Assembly (NCBI RefSeq): GCF_001541315.1
Contig: NZ_LMVK01000005.1
Span: forward strand, 1-64,000
Direction of reading: 5' to 3'
Origin: Agrobacterium tumefaciens str. B6
GTDB taxonomy: Bacteria; Pseudomonadota; Alphaproteobacteria; Rhizobiales; Rhizobiaceae
Length of the DNA: 64,000 nt
Part shown: positions 8,872-17,691 of the stretch, piece by piece
Layout of the letters: every line of letters begins with the position of its first letter
Numbering within the stretch: the stretch's first letter is position 1
Translations under genes and position numbers: made by a program
The notes under the pieces: generated by a model
Database searches by the model: none
Told to the model about the DNA's origin: nothing
The model's input: the letters and a program-made list of their open reading frames with translations, nothing else

Positions 8872-10274
8872 CGCAGGAACTGCCGAATGCGTTGCCCGTC
8901 ACGCAGGATTTCCACGCGCCAGAAGCCGGGATTGTCATCCAGCGCCTTTTCGACCGCAGCGGTGGAGGCGATGTCTGCACCGTTCAGCGACAGGATCACA
9001 TCCTTCGGCTGGAAACCGACACGATAGGCCGGCGAACCGCGCTTCACATCGGTGATCACAACACCCGTCACCTGCGACGGCATCCGCAATTCATCGGCAA
9101 GCTTCGGCGAGAGATTGGCGACTGTCGCGCCGGCAAAGGGATTGCGGCCCTCGATCAGGCGCTCATCACGCGGCGCGGTTTCCGGCGCGGTGTCGAGCGC
9201 AATCGTAACTTTCTTCTCTTTGCCCTTTTCCACCACCGTTAGTTCGGCGGATTTGCCGATACCGGCGGTGGTCACGCGATATCCCAGCGCATCCGGATGC
9301 TCCACCTCGAAGCCATTGACGGCGGTAACGACCTCGCCGGGCTCGATGCCCGCCTTTTCGGCCGGTCCACCCTTGACGACGCTGACGACAAGCGCGCCGC
9401 GGGCCCGGTGCAGGCCAAGCGCTTCAGCAACGTCTGATGTCACGGGATCGAAGGTGGCACCGATATAGGGACGCTCGAAGCTCGCGTCACCGCGTTCAGC
9501 AGCAGCGACGAAAACCCGGACGAGATTGGCGGGGGTGGCGAAACCGATACCGTTCGATCCGCCGCCCCTGGAGAAGATCGCCGTATTGATGCCGATCAGC
9601 TCACCCGCCATGTTCATCAGCGCGCCGCCGGAATTGCCGGGGTTGATGGAGGCGTCGGTCTGGATGAAGAAGCCGAAATCACCCTGCGTTACCTGGTTGC
9701 GGGCGAGACCCGAGACAATGCCGCTCGTCACCGTCTGGCCGACACCGAAGGGGTTGCCGATGGCAAGCACCAGATCACCAACTTCAATCGCATCGGAATT
9801 GCCAAGCGACAGCACCGGGAACTGCTCTTTCGCATCAATCTGCAGAACGGCGAGATCGACCCGGTCATCTTTCAGCAGCACCTTGGAGGAGAACTCACGC
9901 CCATCCGCCAGCGCCACCTTGATGTCGTCAGCACCGTCGATGACGTGATTGTTGGTCACCACGAGGCCGCCGGCGGTCACGATCACGCCGGAGCCGAGCG
10001 ACGACTGTTTTTCCGTGCGGTTCGGCATCTGCTGGCCGAAGAACTGCTCGAAGAAAGGATCGCCGGCAAAGGGCGACAGACGCCGCTGCACGACACGCTC
10101 GGCATAGACATTCACGACAGCGCCTGCGGTGCGCTTGACCAGCGGCGCAAAGGAAAGCTGCATTTCCGTGTGGCTTGAGGGCACGGTCCTGTTGTCCTGT
10201 GCGCCAGCGCCCCCGGGCAGGAGAATGAGCGCGGCAAGAAAGCCGGTGGACAGATACTTCAACACGCTTCGCAT
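8868..10274 (-). CDS. Do-family periplasmic serine protease (DegP/HtrA-like)
   Basis: A 468-residue protease. ATG 10274 is chosen because GAGG lies six bases upstream and the product begins with a clear signal peptide (about residues 1-25, ending GAGA-QDN). The catalytic triad is visible: H110 (VVTNNHV), D140 (DDRVDLAVL) and S215 (NPGNSGGAL). Two PDZ domains follow, about 270-355 and 385-465. It should degrade or refold misfolded periplasmic proteins. Several Do-like paralogues exist in this group, so I do not assign degP. A TATAAC box lies near 10310. Overlaps rarA by 4 bases. Confidence 0.93.
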   Translation of the reverse strand: MRSVLKYLSTGFLAALILLPGGAGAQDNRTVPSSHTEMQLSFAPLVKRTAGAVVNVYAERVVQRRLSPFAGDPFFEQFFGQQMPNRTEKQSSLGSGVIVTAGGLVVTNNHVIDGADDIKVALADGREFSSKVLLKDDRVDLAVLQIDAKEQFPVLSLGNSDAIEVGDLVLAIGNPFGVGQTVTSGIVSGLARNQVTQGDFGFFIQTDASINPGNSGGALMNMAGELIGINTAIFSRGGGSNGIGFATPANLVRVFVAAAERGDASFERPYIGATFDPVTSDVAEALGLHRARGALVVSVVKGGPAEKAGIEPGEVVTAVNGFEVEHPDALGYRVTTAGIGKSAELTVVEKGKEKKVTIALDTAPETAPRDERLIEGRNPFAGATVANLSPKLADELRMPSQVTGVVITDVKRGSPAYRVGFQPKDVILSLNGADIASTAAVEKALDDNPGFWRVEILRDGQRIRQFLR

Positions 10275-10353
10275 GTGATTCCTCATCGTCATCAGTATGA
10301 TGGAGTTATAACGCCAAAGCCTGTAAAGCAAAGAGCGGCAAGATGATGGCTAT

Positions 10354-10415
10354 CCTTTTCCCAAGCCGCGCCTTTTCCCAAGCCGCGCCTTTTCCCAAGC
10401 CGCGCCTTTTCCCAA
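10354..10415. repeat. 17-bp tandem repeat, 3.6 copies
   Basis: The unit CCTTTTCCCAAGCCGCG is repeated exactly three times (10354-10370, 10371-10387, 10388-10404) and then for 11 more bases. It lies between the divergent protease and LprI-like genes. Perfect identity suggests recent slippage. Confidence 0.95.
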
Positions 10416-10434
10416 ATCATGGCAACAGCGAAAT

Positions 10435-10460
10435 GGAACCAGCGAGCCGCCTTTCCGGTT
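10435..10460 (+). promoter_or_regulatory. Possible EcfG-type promoter before the LprI-like gene
   Basis: GGAAC, 17 bases, GGTT, about 35 bases before the start codon. The -35 matches the general stress sigma factor site; the -10 differs from CGTT by one base. Confidence 0.3.
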
Positions 10461-10494
10461 TCATCCGCAACAGCATTTCTCAAAGAGACACGTC

Positions 10495-10845
10495 ATGGAT
10501 TTGAAAAAGCCCCTCCTCGCCTGCGGCCTGCTCCTCGCCCCCTCCCTCGTTTCGCCGGCCGCTGCTGCAAGCTTCGATTGCGGAAAGACCGATCTGGCGG
10601 CCGATGAAAAGGCGATCTGCGACAACCGTGCCCTCAACGATCAGGATGTGAAGATGGCCACCACCTTCGACATCCTCACCCAGCTGATGGCCATGGGTGC
10701 ACGCGACACGCTGCGCGACGAACAGAGCAAATGGCTGAAGAAACGTCAGGAGTGTTCAGCCGACGTTGCCTGCCTGACAGCCGCCTATGAGGAGCGCATG
10801 AAACGTCTCGGAGAGGCGTTCCAGAGCATCAACAGGCCGCTCTGA
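10495..10845 (+). CDS. Secreted LprI-like (DUF1311) protein
   Basis: A 116-residue protein with a signal peptide (about residues 1-25, ending PAAAA-S). The mature part has four cysteines (C29, C42, C87, C93), the spacing typical of the lysozyme-inhibitor LprI N-terminal domain family, with the block LRDEQSKWLKKRQEC. Some members inhibit lysozyme, but the family is broad and the activity here is unproven. It stands alone on the plus strand, with a possible stress promoter and a 17-bp repeat just upstream. Confidence 0.75.
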   Translation: MDLKKPLLACGLLLAPSLVSPAAAASFDCGKTDLAADEKAICDNRALNDQDVKMATTFDILTQLMAMGARDTLRDEQSKWLKKRQECSADVACLTAAYEERMKRLGEAFQSINRPL

Positions 10846-10861
10846 CCATTATCGCCTGCCC

Positions 10862-11863
10862 TTACACCGCACGGATGATGACTTCCATGAGGCCATGCAA
10901 CTGATCGCGATAACCGGTTCTGGCGGAAGGTGCATCCTCACGAGAGGTCATCACGACGGATAGCCGCCTTGCGGGAACGATATAGAGCATCTGCCCGCCA
11001 TAACCCCAGGCGTAATAGACCGTTTCGCCCGCCATTTCCTTGATGAACCAGCAATAACCATATCCGTCGCCGTTGAAGACCGAATTTGTGCGCTGCTGCC
11101 AGGACTGGTCGATCCAGCCTTGCGAAATCAGTCGCTCGCCCTCCGGTGTCGTCCCGCCACGCCGGTAAAGCTCGCCGAAGGCCAGCAACGATCGCGCCGT
11201 CATCGCCATCTGGTTGCCGCCGAGATAGACACCCTGCGGATCACGCTCCCAGCCGCCGATCGCAAATCCCTTGAGCGGACGAAACCAGTCACGTGCCAGA
11301 GCAAGCGTCGAGCGGCCGGAGGCCCTGGTCAATATCGCCGAGAGCAGATGGGTGGAGGCGGTGGAATAAAGCATGCCGCCGCCCGGTTCTCCGGCAAAAC
11401 CGGAACCCAGCGCCATCCGAACCCAGTTGCGGCTGGCGACCCAGCGGCCGTAATTCGGCCCGGACATGCGCTCCAGACCTGACTGCATGGACAACAGGTT
11501 GCCGATGGTGATCCGTTCCAGCCGGGGATCGGGACTTGGCGGAAAATCGCCGCGCAGAACTGTCGCAATCGGCTGGTCTGCACTCTCGATGATCTTGCGA
11601 TCAATCGCCATGCCGACCAGCGCCGAAATGATCGATTTCGAGGCCGACTTGATATTGGTGGAGCCATTCACGCTGGCCCCATGATAGGCGCGGCTTGCGA
11701 CCTCCTCGCCGTCAATGCTGACTAGGACCGTCCTGAGGCTGGAAAGCGCGTCCGCCTCCCTCAGCAACGGATCGAAACGGATGCCATTGCTGGAGCTTTG
11801 CGCGCGGGCAAGTTCAGCAAAAGGCAGGGACGCAATGAGGGCGAGTGCGGTTCGTCTTTTCAT
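10862..11863 (-). CDS. Serine hydrolase, class C beta-lactamase-like fold
   Basis: A 333-residue protein with a probable signal peptide (residues 1-21, ending ARA-Q). The SxxK catalytic motif is seen as SASK in NIKSASKSIISALVG (about residues 71-85), the usual position for class C/penicillin-binding-like hydrolases. The later part has the family pattern WGYGGQMLYIVPARRLSVVMTSRED. Such proteins are esterases, peptidases or unknown; nothing shows real beta-lactam resistance. It ends 16 bases from the converging LprI-like gene, with no terminator between. Confidence 0.85.
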   Translation of the reverse strand: MKRRTALALIASLPFAELARAQSSSNGIRFDPLLREADALSSLRTVLVSIDGEEVASRAYHGASVNGSTNIKSASKSIISALVGMAIDRKIIESADQPIATVLRGDFPPSPDPRLERITIGNLLSMQSGLERMSGPNYGRWVASRNWVRMALGSGFAGEPGGGMLYSTASTHLLSAILTRASGRSTLALARDWFRPLKGFAIGGWERDPQGVYLGGNQMAMTARSLLAFGELYRRGGTTPEGERLISQGWIDQSWQQRTNSVFNGDGYGYCWFIKEMAGETVYYAWGYGGQMLYIVPARRLSVVMTSREDAPSARTGYRDQLHGLMEVIIRAV

Positions 11864-11974
11864 GTCACTGAGCTAGTAAGCCATACGGCGATGAAAAGAG
11901 GTAACTCCGCCAATCACTCCAATGTGACCATATTTCAAGTACCGCATTCCCATACCGCAATTTGATAGTCCACC

Positions 11975-11999
11975 GGAACCTTCATGAAAACAAGGCGTT
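11975..11999 (+). promoter_or_regulatory. EcfG-type general stress promoter
   Basis: GGAAC (11975-11979), 16 bases, CGTT (11996-11999). This fits the alphaproteobacterial EcfG/RpoE2 consensus. A transcript would start near 12006, about 87 bases before the GNAT gene. Confidence 0.5.
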
Positions 12000-12092
12000 G
12001 CCATGCATTCCGGAATCGAGATGCGAAGCGCTTGAATCAGTTTCTGATCTTGAGGACTATCGCCCTGCCACAAATGCAAAAGACGGGAAACG

Positions 12093-12575
12093 ATGCCGCA
12101 ATTGAAATCATCACGCCTTGTCCTCCGACCTTTTAAGATGACGGACTCGCCGCCGCTCGCCCGGCTGACGAACGACCCGCTCATATTGCGCAATCTGCTG
12201 CGCACGACCTACCCTTTCGAACCCGATGATGCACGGCGTCTGATCAGGCGCATTGCTGAACGCCGGCTCCCGGTATGGGCGGTGGATGACGGCAGGCTGG
12301 TCGGTCTCATCGGCCTTTCAGGCGAATTCGGCCTTTGGCTTGATCGCCGTGTTTGGGGAAAGGGCTACGGAGAAGAAGCCGGACGCCTCGTCATCGATTA
12401 TGCCTTTCAGCACATGGGCATCAAGACCCTGCATGCCAATCCCCTATTTGACAACAGGGCGTCGCACCGTCTGATGGACAAGCTGGGTTTTGTTGCGACC
12501 GGCCGTGCAACTGCCCTTTGCAGGCAACGGAGAAAAGTTGTGCCGCTTCGACCTTATCGGCTCGATAAAGAGTGA
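12093..12575 (+). CDS. GNAT family N-acetyltransferase
   Basis: A 160-residue single-domain acetyltransferase of the RimJ/RimL-like branch. It has the opening SSRLVLRPFKMTDSPPL, the acetyl-CoA region LDRRVWGKGYGEEAGRLVIDYAF (about residues 84-106) and the closing block HANPLFDNRASHRLMDKLGFV. The substrate (a protein N terminus, an amine or an antibiotic) cannot be told. The start ATG 12093 has only a weak ribosome site. An EcfG-type promoter upstream suggests stress control. Confidence 0.85.
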   Translation: MPQLKSSRLVLRPFKMTDSPPLARLTNDPLILRNLLRTTYPFEPDDARRLIRRIAERRLPVWAVDDGRLVGLIGLSGEFGLWLDRRVWGKGYGEEAGRLVIDYAFQHMGIKTLHANPLFDNRASHRLMDKLGFVATGRATALCRQRRKVVPLRPYRLDKE

Positions 12576-12585
12576 TCGGCACAAA

Positions 12586-12613
12586 AAAGCCGCCGTTAAT
12601 CAACGGCGGCTTT
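12586..12613. terminator. Bidirectional terminator between GNAT gene and ilvD
   Basis: A 12-bp stem AAAGCCGCCGTT / AACGGCGGCTTT with an AATC loop, with T runs on both strands. Confidence 0.9.
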
Positions 12614-12636
12614 TTATCATCTCGCAGATCCGGAAA

Positions 12637-14472
12637 TTACTCCGGCAGAATCCGCACGGCACCCTTGTCCGCACTGGACGCAAAGGCAGCATAGGCCTTC
12701 AGCGCCGTCGTGACATTGCGCTTGCGCGGTGCTTCCGGCTTCCAGCCCAGCTCTTCCTGTTCGGCGCGGCGCGAAGCCAGTTCCGAATCCGCTACCCTGA
12801 GATTGATCGTGCGGTTCGGGATATCGATCTCGATCAGGTCACCCTGGCGTACGAGGCCGATTGCGCCGCCCTGCGCCGCTTCCGGCGAGGCGTGACCGAT
12901 CGAGAGGCCAGAAGTGCCGCCCGAGAAACGACCGTCGGTGATCAGTGCGCAGGCTTTGCCGAGGCCCTTGGATTTCAGGTAGCTGGTCGGATAGAGCATT
13001 TCCTGCATGCCCGGGCCGCCCTTCGGTCCTTCATAACGGATGACGACGACGTCGCCCGCCTTGACCTCGTTGCCGAGAATGCCCTTCACCGCTGCGTCCT
13101 GGCTTTCGTAAACGACCGCCGGGCCAGTGAATTTCAGGATGGATTCGTCAACACCCGCAGTTTTCACGATGCAGCCGTCGAGCGCGATGTTGCCGTAAAG
13201 CACGGCCAGACCACCATCCTTGGAGAAGGGCTTTTCGACCGAGCGGATGACGCCGTTGTCGCTATCTGTATCCAGATCGTCCCAACGCGAGGACTGGCTG
13301 AAAGCCACCTGTGTCGGCACGCCGCCGGGGGCAGCCTTGAAGAATTCACGCACCGTCTCGCTATTGGTGCGGGTGATGTCCCAGCGGTCGATGGCATCGC
13401 CAAGCGTCGCTTCGTGCACCGTATAGGTATCGCGGTTGATGAGGCCGCCGCGTTCCAGCTCACCGAGAATACGCATGATGCCACCCGCACGGTGAACGTC
13501 TTCCATGTGCACGTCCTGCTTGGCAGGCGCCACCTTGGAAAGGCAGGGAACCTTGCGGGAAAGACGATCGATGTCTTCCATGCCGAAATCGACACCGCCC
13601 TCATGCGCCGCCGCCAGAATATGCAGCACCGTATTGGTGGAGCCGCCCATGGCGATATCCAGCGACATGGCGTTTTCGAACGCCGCCTTGTTGGCGATGG
13701 TGCGCGGCAGAACGGTCTCGTCGTCCTGCTCGTAATAACGGCGCGCCAGATCAACGATCAGGTGACCGGCTTCGACAAACAGCCGCCGGCGATCCGAATG
13801 GGTGGCGAGCGTCGAACCGTTGCCGGGCAATGACAGACCCAGAGCCTCGGTCAGACAGTTCATCGAATTGGCGGTGAACATGCCGGAGCAGGAACCGCAG
13901 GTCGGGCAGGCCGAACGCTCGATGACCTTCACGTCCTCGTCGGAAATCTTGTCATCTGCTGCCGCAACCATGGCGTCGACCAGATCAAGCGCGACCGTCT
14001 TGCCGTGCAGAACGACCTTGCCCGCTTCCATGGGGCCGCCGGAAACGAAAACGGCGGGAATGTTGAGACGCCTCGCCGCATTCAGCATGCCGGGCGGGGT
14101 CTTGTCGCAGTTGGAAATGCACACCATCGCATCGGCGCAATGGGCATTGACCATATATTCCACGGAATCCGCAATGATTTCGCGCGACGGCAGCGAATAG
14201 AGCATGCCGTCATGGCCCATGGCGATGCCGTCATCAACCGCGATGGTGTTGAATTCCTTGGCGACGCCGCCTGCCGCCTCGATTTCACGGGCAACGAGCT
14301 GGCCAAGATCCTTCAGATGCACATGGCCCGGCACGAACTGCGTGAAGGAATTGACGACAGCGATGATCGGCTTGCCGAAATCGCTGTCCTTCATGCCGGT
14401 GGCGCGCCAAAGGCCGCGCGCGCCCGCCATGTTGCGGCCGTGGGTTGTCGTTCTTGAGCGATAGGCTGGCAT
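12637..14472 (-). CDS. ilvD: Dihydroxy-acid dehydratase
   Basis: A 611-residue enzyme that dehydrates dihydroxy acids to the 2-keto acid precursors of valine, isoleucine and, through them, leucine and pantothenate. It is the long enterobacterial-type form. Iron-sulfur ligand candidates are C122 (NCDKTPPG) and C195 ([11 protein letters not shown]); K124 next to the first is the usual carbamylated metal-binding lysine. ATG 14472 is chosen for its GAGGAAA site and for the conserved opening [21 protein letters not shown]; the frame is open 14 codons further up. A monocistronic gene, with convergent terminator downstream. Confidence 0.97.
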   Translation of the reverse strand: MPAYRSRTTTHGRNMAGARGLWRATGMKDSDFGKPIIAVVNSFTQFVPGHVHLKDLGQLVAREIEAAGGVAKEFNTIAVDDGIAMGHDGMLYSLPSREIIADSVEYMVNAHCADAMVCISNCDKTPPGMLNAARRLNIPAVFVSGGPMEAGKVVLHGKTVALDLVDAMVAAADDKISDEDVKVIERSACPTCGSCSGMFTANSMNCLTEALGLSLPGNGSTLATHSDRRRLFVEAGHLIVDLARRYYEQDDETVLPRTIANKAAFENAMSLDIAMGGSTNTVLHILAAAHEGGVDFGMEDIDRLSRKVPCLSKVAPAKQDVHMEDVHRAGGIMRILGELERGGLINRDTYTVHEATLGDAIDRWDITRTNSETVREFFKAAPGGVPTQVAFSQSSRWDDLDTDSDNGVIRSVEKPFSKDGGLAVLYGNIALDGCIVKTAGVDESILKFTGPAVVYESQDAAVKGILGNEVKAGDVVVIRYEGPKGGPGMQEMLYPTSYLKSKGLGKACALITDGRFSGGTSGLSIGHASPEAAQGGAIGLVRQGDLIEIDIPNRTINLRVADSELASRRAEQEELGWKPEAPRKRNVTTALKAYAAFASSADKGAVRILPE

Positions 14473-14704
14473 GGTGTTTTCCTCGATCTCATGGCGAAGA
14501 GCGCATTGCCGCAAAGGCGGTAAAAATAGCTCCTGCCCTATTTTGCGGTTTTTCTAGCGCAAACCGCAAGCCCTGTCACTGTCACCTTCAGGCAAAACAG
14601 TACGGTTCGGTACGGTACGCCGCTTCCCGATGCAGCAATTCACGCGACCACTTATCACAAATGCGCGATTTCCGCCGCCCGGCCGTTGTTTTTGCACGAC
14701 GCGC

Positions 14705-14731
14705 TGAAACATATCTGTGCAGCAGCCGTAT
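14705..14731 (+). promoter_or_regulatory. ECF-type promoter before msrP
   Basis: TGAAAC (14705-14710), 16 bases, CGTAT (14727-14731). The same two boxes occur on both strands at 63.3 kb. Transcription would start near 14739, about 46 bases before the msrP start. Confidence 0.55.
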
Positions 14732-14784
14732 AGCCTATCATAATCGATTTATCGCCGATGCACCCGGCTTTTGTGGAGGTTGAA

Positions 14785-15726
14785 ATGCCCGCCTATCGTC
14801 CGCCCCTGATCGCGGCTACAGAAATCACGCCGAAGAATATCTACCTGTCCCGACGCGGCTTCCTCGGTACGGCGGCAGGACTTGCAGCAATCGGGCTTGG
14901 CGGCCGCGAGGCAATTGCCGCTCCGCTTACGGCGAAACCAGGCGCCTACAAGCTGGATGAAAAGCTCACCCCGCTCGACGCCGTCACCAGCTACAATAAT
15001 TTTTACGAATTCGGCGTCGGAAAATCCGACCCTAAGGAAAATTCCGGCAAGTTCAAGCCCACCCCATGGACCGTGAAGGTGGATGGCCTTGTCTCCAAAC
15101 CGCAAGAATTCGGCATCGAAGAGCTGATGAAATATCAGCTCGAAGAGCGTACCTATCGCATGCGTTGTGTCGAGGGCTGGTCGATGGTCATTCCATGGAT
15201 CGGTTTCCCCCTCGCGGCACTTCTCGATAAGGTGGAGCCGCTTGGCAGCGCCAAATACGTGTCCTTCGAAACCGTGGTGCGGCCGGATGAAATGCCCGGC
15301 CAGAGCGGTCTGTTCCAGCCTCTGTCCTGGCCCTATGTCGAGGGTTTGCGCCTCGATGAGGCACGCCACCCGCTGACCATTCTGGCCGTCGGCCTATACG
15401 GCGAAACGCTGCCGAACCAGAACGGCGCACCTATCCGCCTCGTTGTTCCGTGGAAATACGGTTTCAAGGGCATCAAATCCATCGTCCGGATTTCGCTGAC
15501 CGAGAAACAGCCGGAAACGACGTGGAAAAACTCCAACGCCCGCGAATATGGCTTCTACTCCAACGTCAATCCGCATGTGGACCATCCGCGCTGGAGCCAG
15601 GCGACGGAACAGCGCATCGGCGAAGGCGGCTTTTTTGGCACCCAGAACCGCCCTACCCTGATGTTCAACGGTTATGACGAGGTGGCTGGCCTTTATACCG
15701 GCATGGACCTGAAAGCGAATTATTGA
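14785..15726 (+). CDS. msrP: Protein-methionine-sulfoxide reductase, molybdopterin subunit
   Basis: A 313-residue periplasmic enzyme (formerly YedY) that reduces oxidised methionines in envelope proteins. ATG 14785 is preceded at five bases by GGAGG; an in-frame ATG nine codons earlier is less likely. A Tat signal SRRGFLG is at about 22-28. C128 in MRCVEGWSM is the molybdenum ligand. [12 protein letters not shown] and [19 protein letters not shown] are sulfite-oxidase-fold blocks. It is followed at once by the membrane haem partner msrQ. Confidence 0.95.
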   Translation: MPAYRPPLIAATEITPKNIYLSRRGFLGTAAGLAAIGLGGREAIAAPLTAKPGAYKLDEKLTPLDAVTSYNNFYEFGVGKSDPKENSGKFKPTPWTVKVDGLVSKPQEFGIEELMKYQLEERTYRMRCVEGWSMVIPWIGFPLAALLDKVEPLGSAKYVSFETVVRPDEMPGQSGLFQPLSWPYVEGLRLDEARHPLTILAVGLYGETLPNQNGAPIRLVVPWKYGFKGIKSIVRISLTEKQPETTWKNSNAREYGFYSNVNPHVDHPRWSQATEQRIGEGGFFGTQNRPTLMFNGYDEVAGLYTGMDLKANY

Positions 15727-15728
15727 TC

Positions 15729-16376
15729 ATGGCCCTCGCCTTTTCGCTTCCGTCGCTGCCGAAGCGTTACCAGCCGGCGGCTATCTGGTCGCTTTATGCG
15801 ATCGGCCTCTGTCCGGGCGTCTGGTATTTCTACCTCGCCGCAACCGGTGGCCTCGGCTTCAATCCGGTCAAGGATTTCGAGCACCTGCTCGGCATTTGGG
15901 CGTTACGTTTCCTCTGCATCGGGCTTCTGGTGACGCCGCTGCGAGACCTGTTCAACATCAACCTCATCGCCTATCGCCGGGCGCTGGGGCTGATCGCCTT
16001 TTATTACGTGCTGGCACATTTCACCGTCTATCTGGTGCTGGACCGTGGCCTGATCATCAGCTCCATCGCCGGCGATATTCTGAAACGGCCCTATATCATG
16101 CTCGGCATGGCAGGGCTTACCATGCTCATTCCACTTGCGCTCACCTCCAACCGCTGGTCGATCCGCAAGCTCGGCAGTAGCTGGAACACGCTGCACAAAC
16201 TCGTCTATCTCGTGCTCATCGTTGGCGTGCTGCATTTTGTGCTGGCGCGGAAATCAATCACGCTGGAGCCGGTGTTTTATATCAGCACGATGGTGGTGTT
16301 GCTCGGATACCGGCTGGTGCGGCCATCGATCATGGCAATGAAGAGGGCAAAGCGCGCCAGACCCGTCCGGCCATAA
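15729..16376 (+). CDS. msrQ: Haem-binding membrane subunit of MsrPQ
   Basis: A 215-residue membrane protein (formerly YedZ) of the ferric-reductase-like domain family, with about six membrane segments and histidines for haem in YVLAHFTVYLVL and NTLHKLVYLVLIVGVLHFV. It passes electrons from the quinone pool to MsrP. ATG 15729 lies two bases after the msrP stop; a TTG at 15723 overlapping that stop is an alternative start. Its last 47 bases overlap the 3' end of the converging DUF2809 gene. Confidence 0.93.
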   Translation: MALAFSLPSLPKRYQPAAIWSLYAIGLCPGVWYFYLAATGGLGFNPVKDFEHLLGIWALRFLCIGLLVTPLRDLFNINLIAYRRALGLIAFYYVLAHFTVYLVLDRGLIISSIAGDILKRPYIMLGMAGLTMLIPLALTSNRWSIRKLGSSWNTLHKLVYLVLIVGVLHFVLARKSITLEPVFYISTMVVLLGYRLVRPSIMAMKRAKRARPVRP

Positions 16377-16758
16377 TGGCGGCGGCCCCAATTCCCGCGA
16401 TATAACAGACCATATTCCACAGCGAAAAAACACGGCCGAGCAGCAAAGCGCCGGAGGTCGTTGCGCGAAACCCATCCAGCGCCGGGAAATGAACAAGCCG
16501 GACGAGTTCCACGAGGATAGCCGCAATAATGGCGGCATGGACCTCATAGCCACGCCAACGGTAGGGAAAGACGGTCGCCAGCAACAGATAAACCATCGCA
16601 CCCCAGAGCACTGATCCGCCATATTTTACCGCCACGAACGGCAGTCCCACATCGTAACCCAAGGTCCGCAGGCAAAGGCCGCAAACGATCACCGCCATCG
16701 CCGCCGCCAGAAACCGGATGCGGGCTAAATAAGATGGGGATACGCGCTGCAGGCCCAT
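16330..16758 (-). CDS. DUF2809 family membrane protein
   Basis: A 142-residue protein with four hydrophobic segments, matching the DUF2809 (YjgA-like) family: KYGGSVLWGAMVYLLLATVFP, VELVRLVHFPALDGFRATTSGALLLGRVFS. No function is established. Its 3' end overlaps msrQ on the opposite strand by 47 bases, so the two transcripts would be antisense there. Confidence 0.75.
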   Translation of the reverse strand: MGLQRVSPSYLARIRFLAAAMAVIVCGLCLRTLGYDVGLPFVAVKYGGSVLWGAMVYLLLATVFPYRWRGYEVHAAIIAAILVELVRLVHFPALDGFRATTSGALLLGRVFSLWNMVCYIAGIGAAAIMAGRVWRALPSSLP

Positions 16759-16813
16759 ACGGCTTCCTTCGGGTTTTCGTATGAAAGGTGACTAACTGAG
16801 ATCGGGGACGGAA

Positions 16814-17686
16814 ATGAGCACAACAACAAGCCCGGCCGCAAGCCGCCTCTCCGTCTTGGACAATCTGCTCTGCGATACCTATCCCTGGGGCGAACTCAAG
16901 GGCATCAGGCGTTTTATCGTCGAGTTTCTGTATTTCGGCATCAAGGAGGCACGGGCCTGCATGTTCGCGGGCTTGTTCTTCGTCTCCATCTTCGTGGTGC
17001 CGCATGGCGGCGTGTTCGGCATCCCCCGATATGACGTGCTGCTGATCATTGCGCTCGGCATCCAGTTCTTCATGATCTGGAGCAGGCTCGAAACGCTTGA
17101 CGAGGCCAAGGCCATCCTGCTGTTCCATATCGTCGGCTTCGCACTGGAAGTGTTCAAGACGTCGAGCGCCATCCAGTCATGGTCTTATCCGGATTTCGCC
17201 TACACCAAAGTGCTAGGCGTACCGCTCTTTTCCGGTTTCATGTATGCCGCCGTCGGCAGCTACATCATTCAGGCGTGGCGGCTGCTGGATGTGCGCATTC
17301 GCCACTATCCCGCCTACTGGATGGCGACCCTGATCGGTATCGCCATCTACGCCAACTTCTTCACCCATCACTTCATCGGCGATTACCGCTGGTACATCGC
17401 CGCCTGCGCCATCGGCCTCTATTCCCGCGCCACCGTCGTTTACCGCCCCTATGATCGCGACCGCAAGATGCCTCTGCTTCTCTCCTTCGTCCTGATCGGC
17501 TTTTTTGTCTGGCTGGCGGAAAACATCTCCACCTTCTTCGGTATCTGGAAATATCCCGATCAGATCGGTGCCTGGTCCGTCGTGCATATCGGCAAATGGA
17601 GTTCATGGTCACTGCTGGTCATCATGACCTTCACCATCGTCGCCCACCTCAAACACATCAAGGCCCGTATTCATATTCCGGAGTGA
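16814..17686 (+). CDS. DUF817 family membrane protein
   Basis: A 290-residue integral membrane protein with about eight hydrophobic segments. It matches the DUF817 (YoaT-like) family: GIKEARACMFAGLFF, HIVGFALEVFKTSSAIQSWSYPD and WLAENISTFFGIWKYPDQ. The function is unknown. The neighbours msrPQ and DUF2809 do not form an obvious pathway with it. The ribosome site is GGGGACGGAA. Confidence 0.82.
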   Translation: MSTTTSPAASRLSVLDNLLCDTYPWGELKGIRRFIVEFLYFGIKEARACMFAGLFFVSIFVVPHGGVFGIPRYDVLLIIALGIQFFMIWSRLETLDEAKAILLFHIVGFALEVFKTSSAIQSWSYPDFAYTKVLGVPLFSGFMYAAVGSYIIQAWRLLDVRIRHYPAYWMATLIGIAIYANFFTHHFIGDYRWYIAACAIGLYSRATVVYRPYDRDRKMPLLLSFVLIGFFVWLAENISTFFGIWKYPDQIGAWSVVHIGKWSSWSLLVIMTFTIVAHLKHIKARIHIPE

Positions 17687-17691
17687 GAAAG

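Noticed and set aside
10354-10415. CRISPR array
   Set aside because: Units are directly adjacent with no spacers, and there are only three full copies; it is a simple tandem repeat. No cas genes or other arrays are seen in the window.
10862-11863. Antibiotic-resistance beta-lactamase
   Set aside because: Only the SxxK-type fold is supported; most proteins of this group are unrelated esterases or peptidases.
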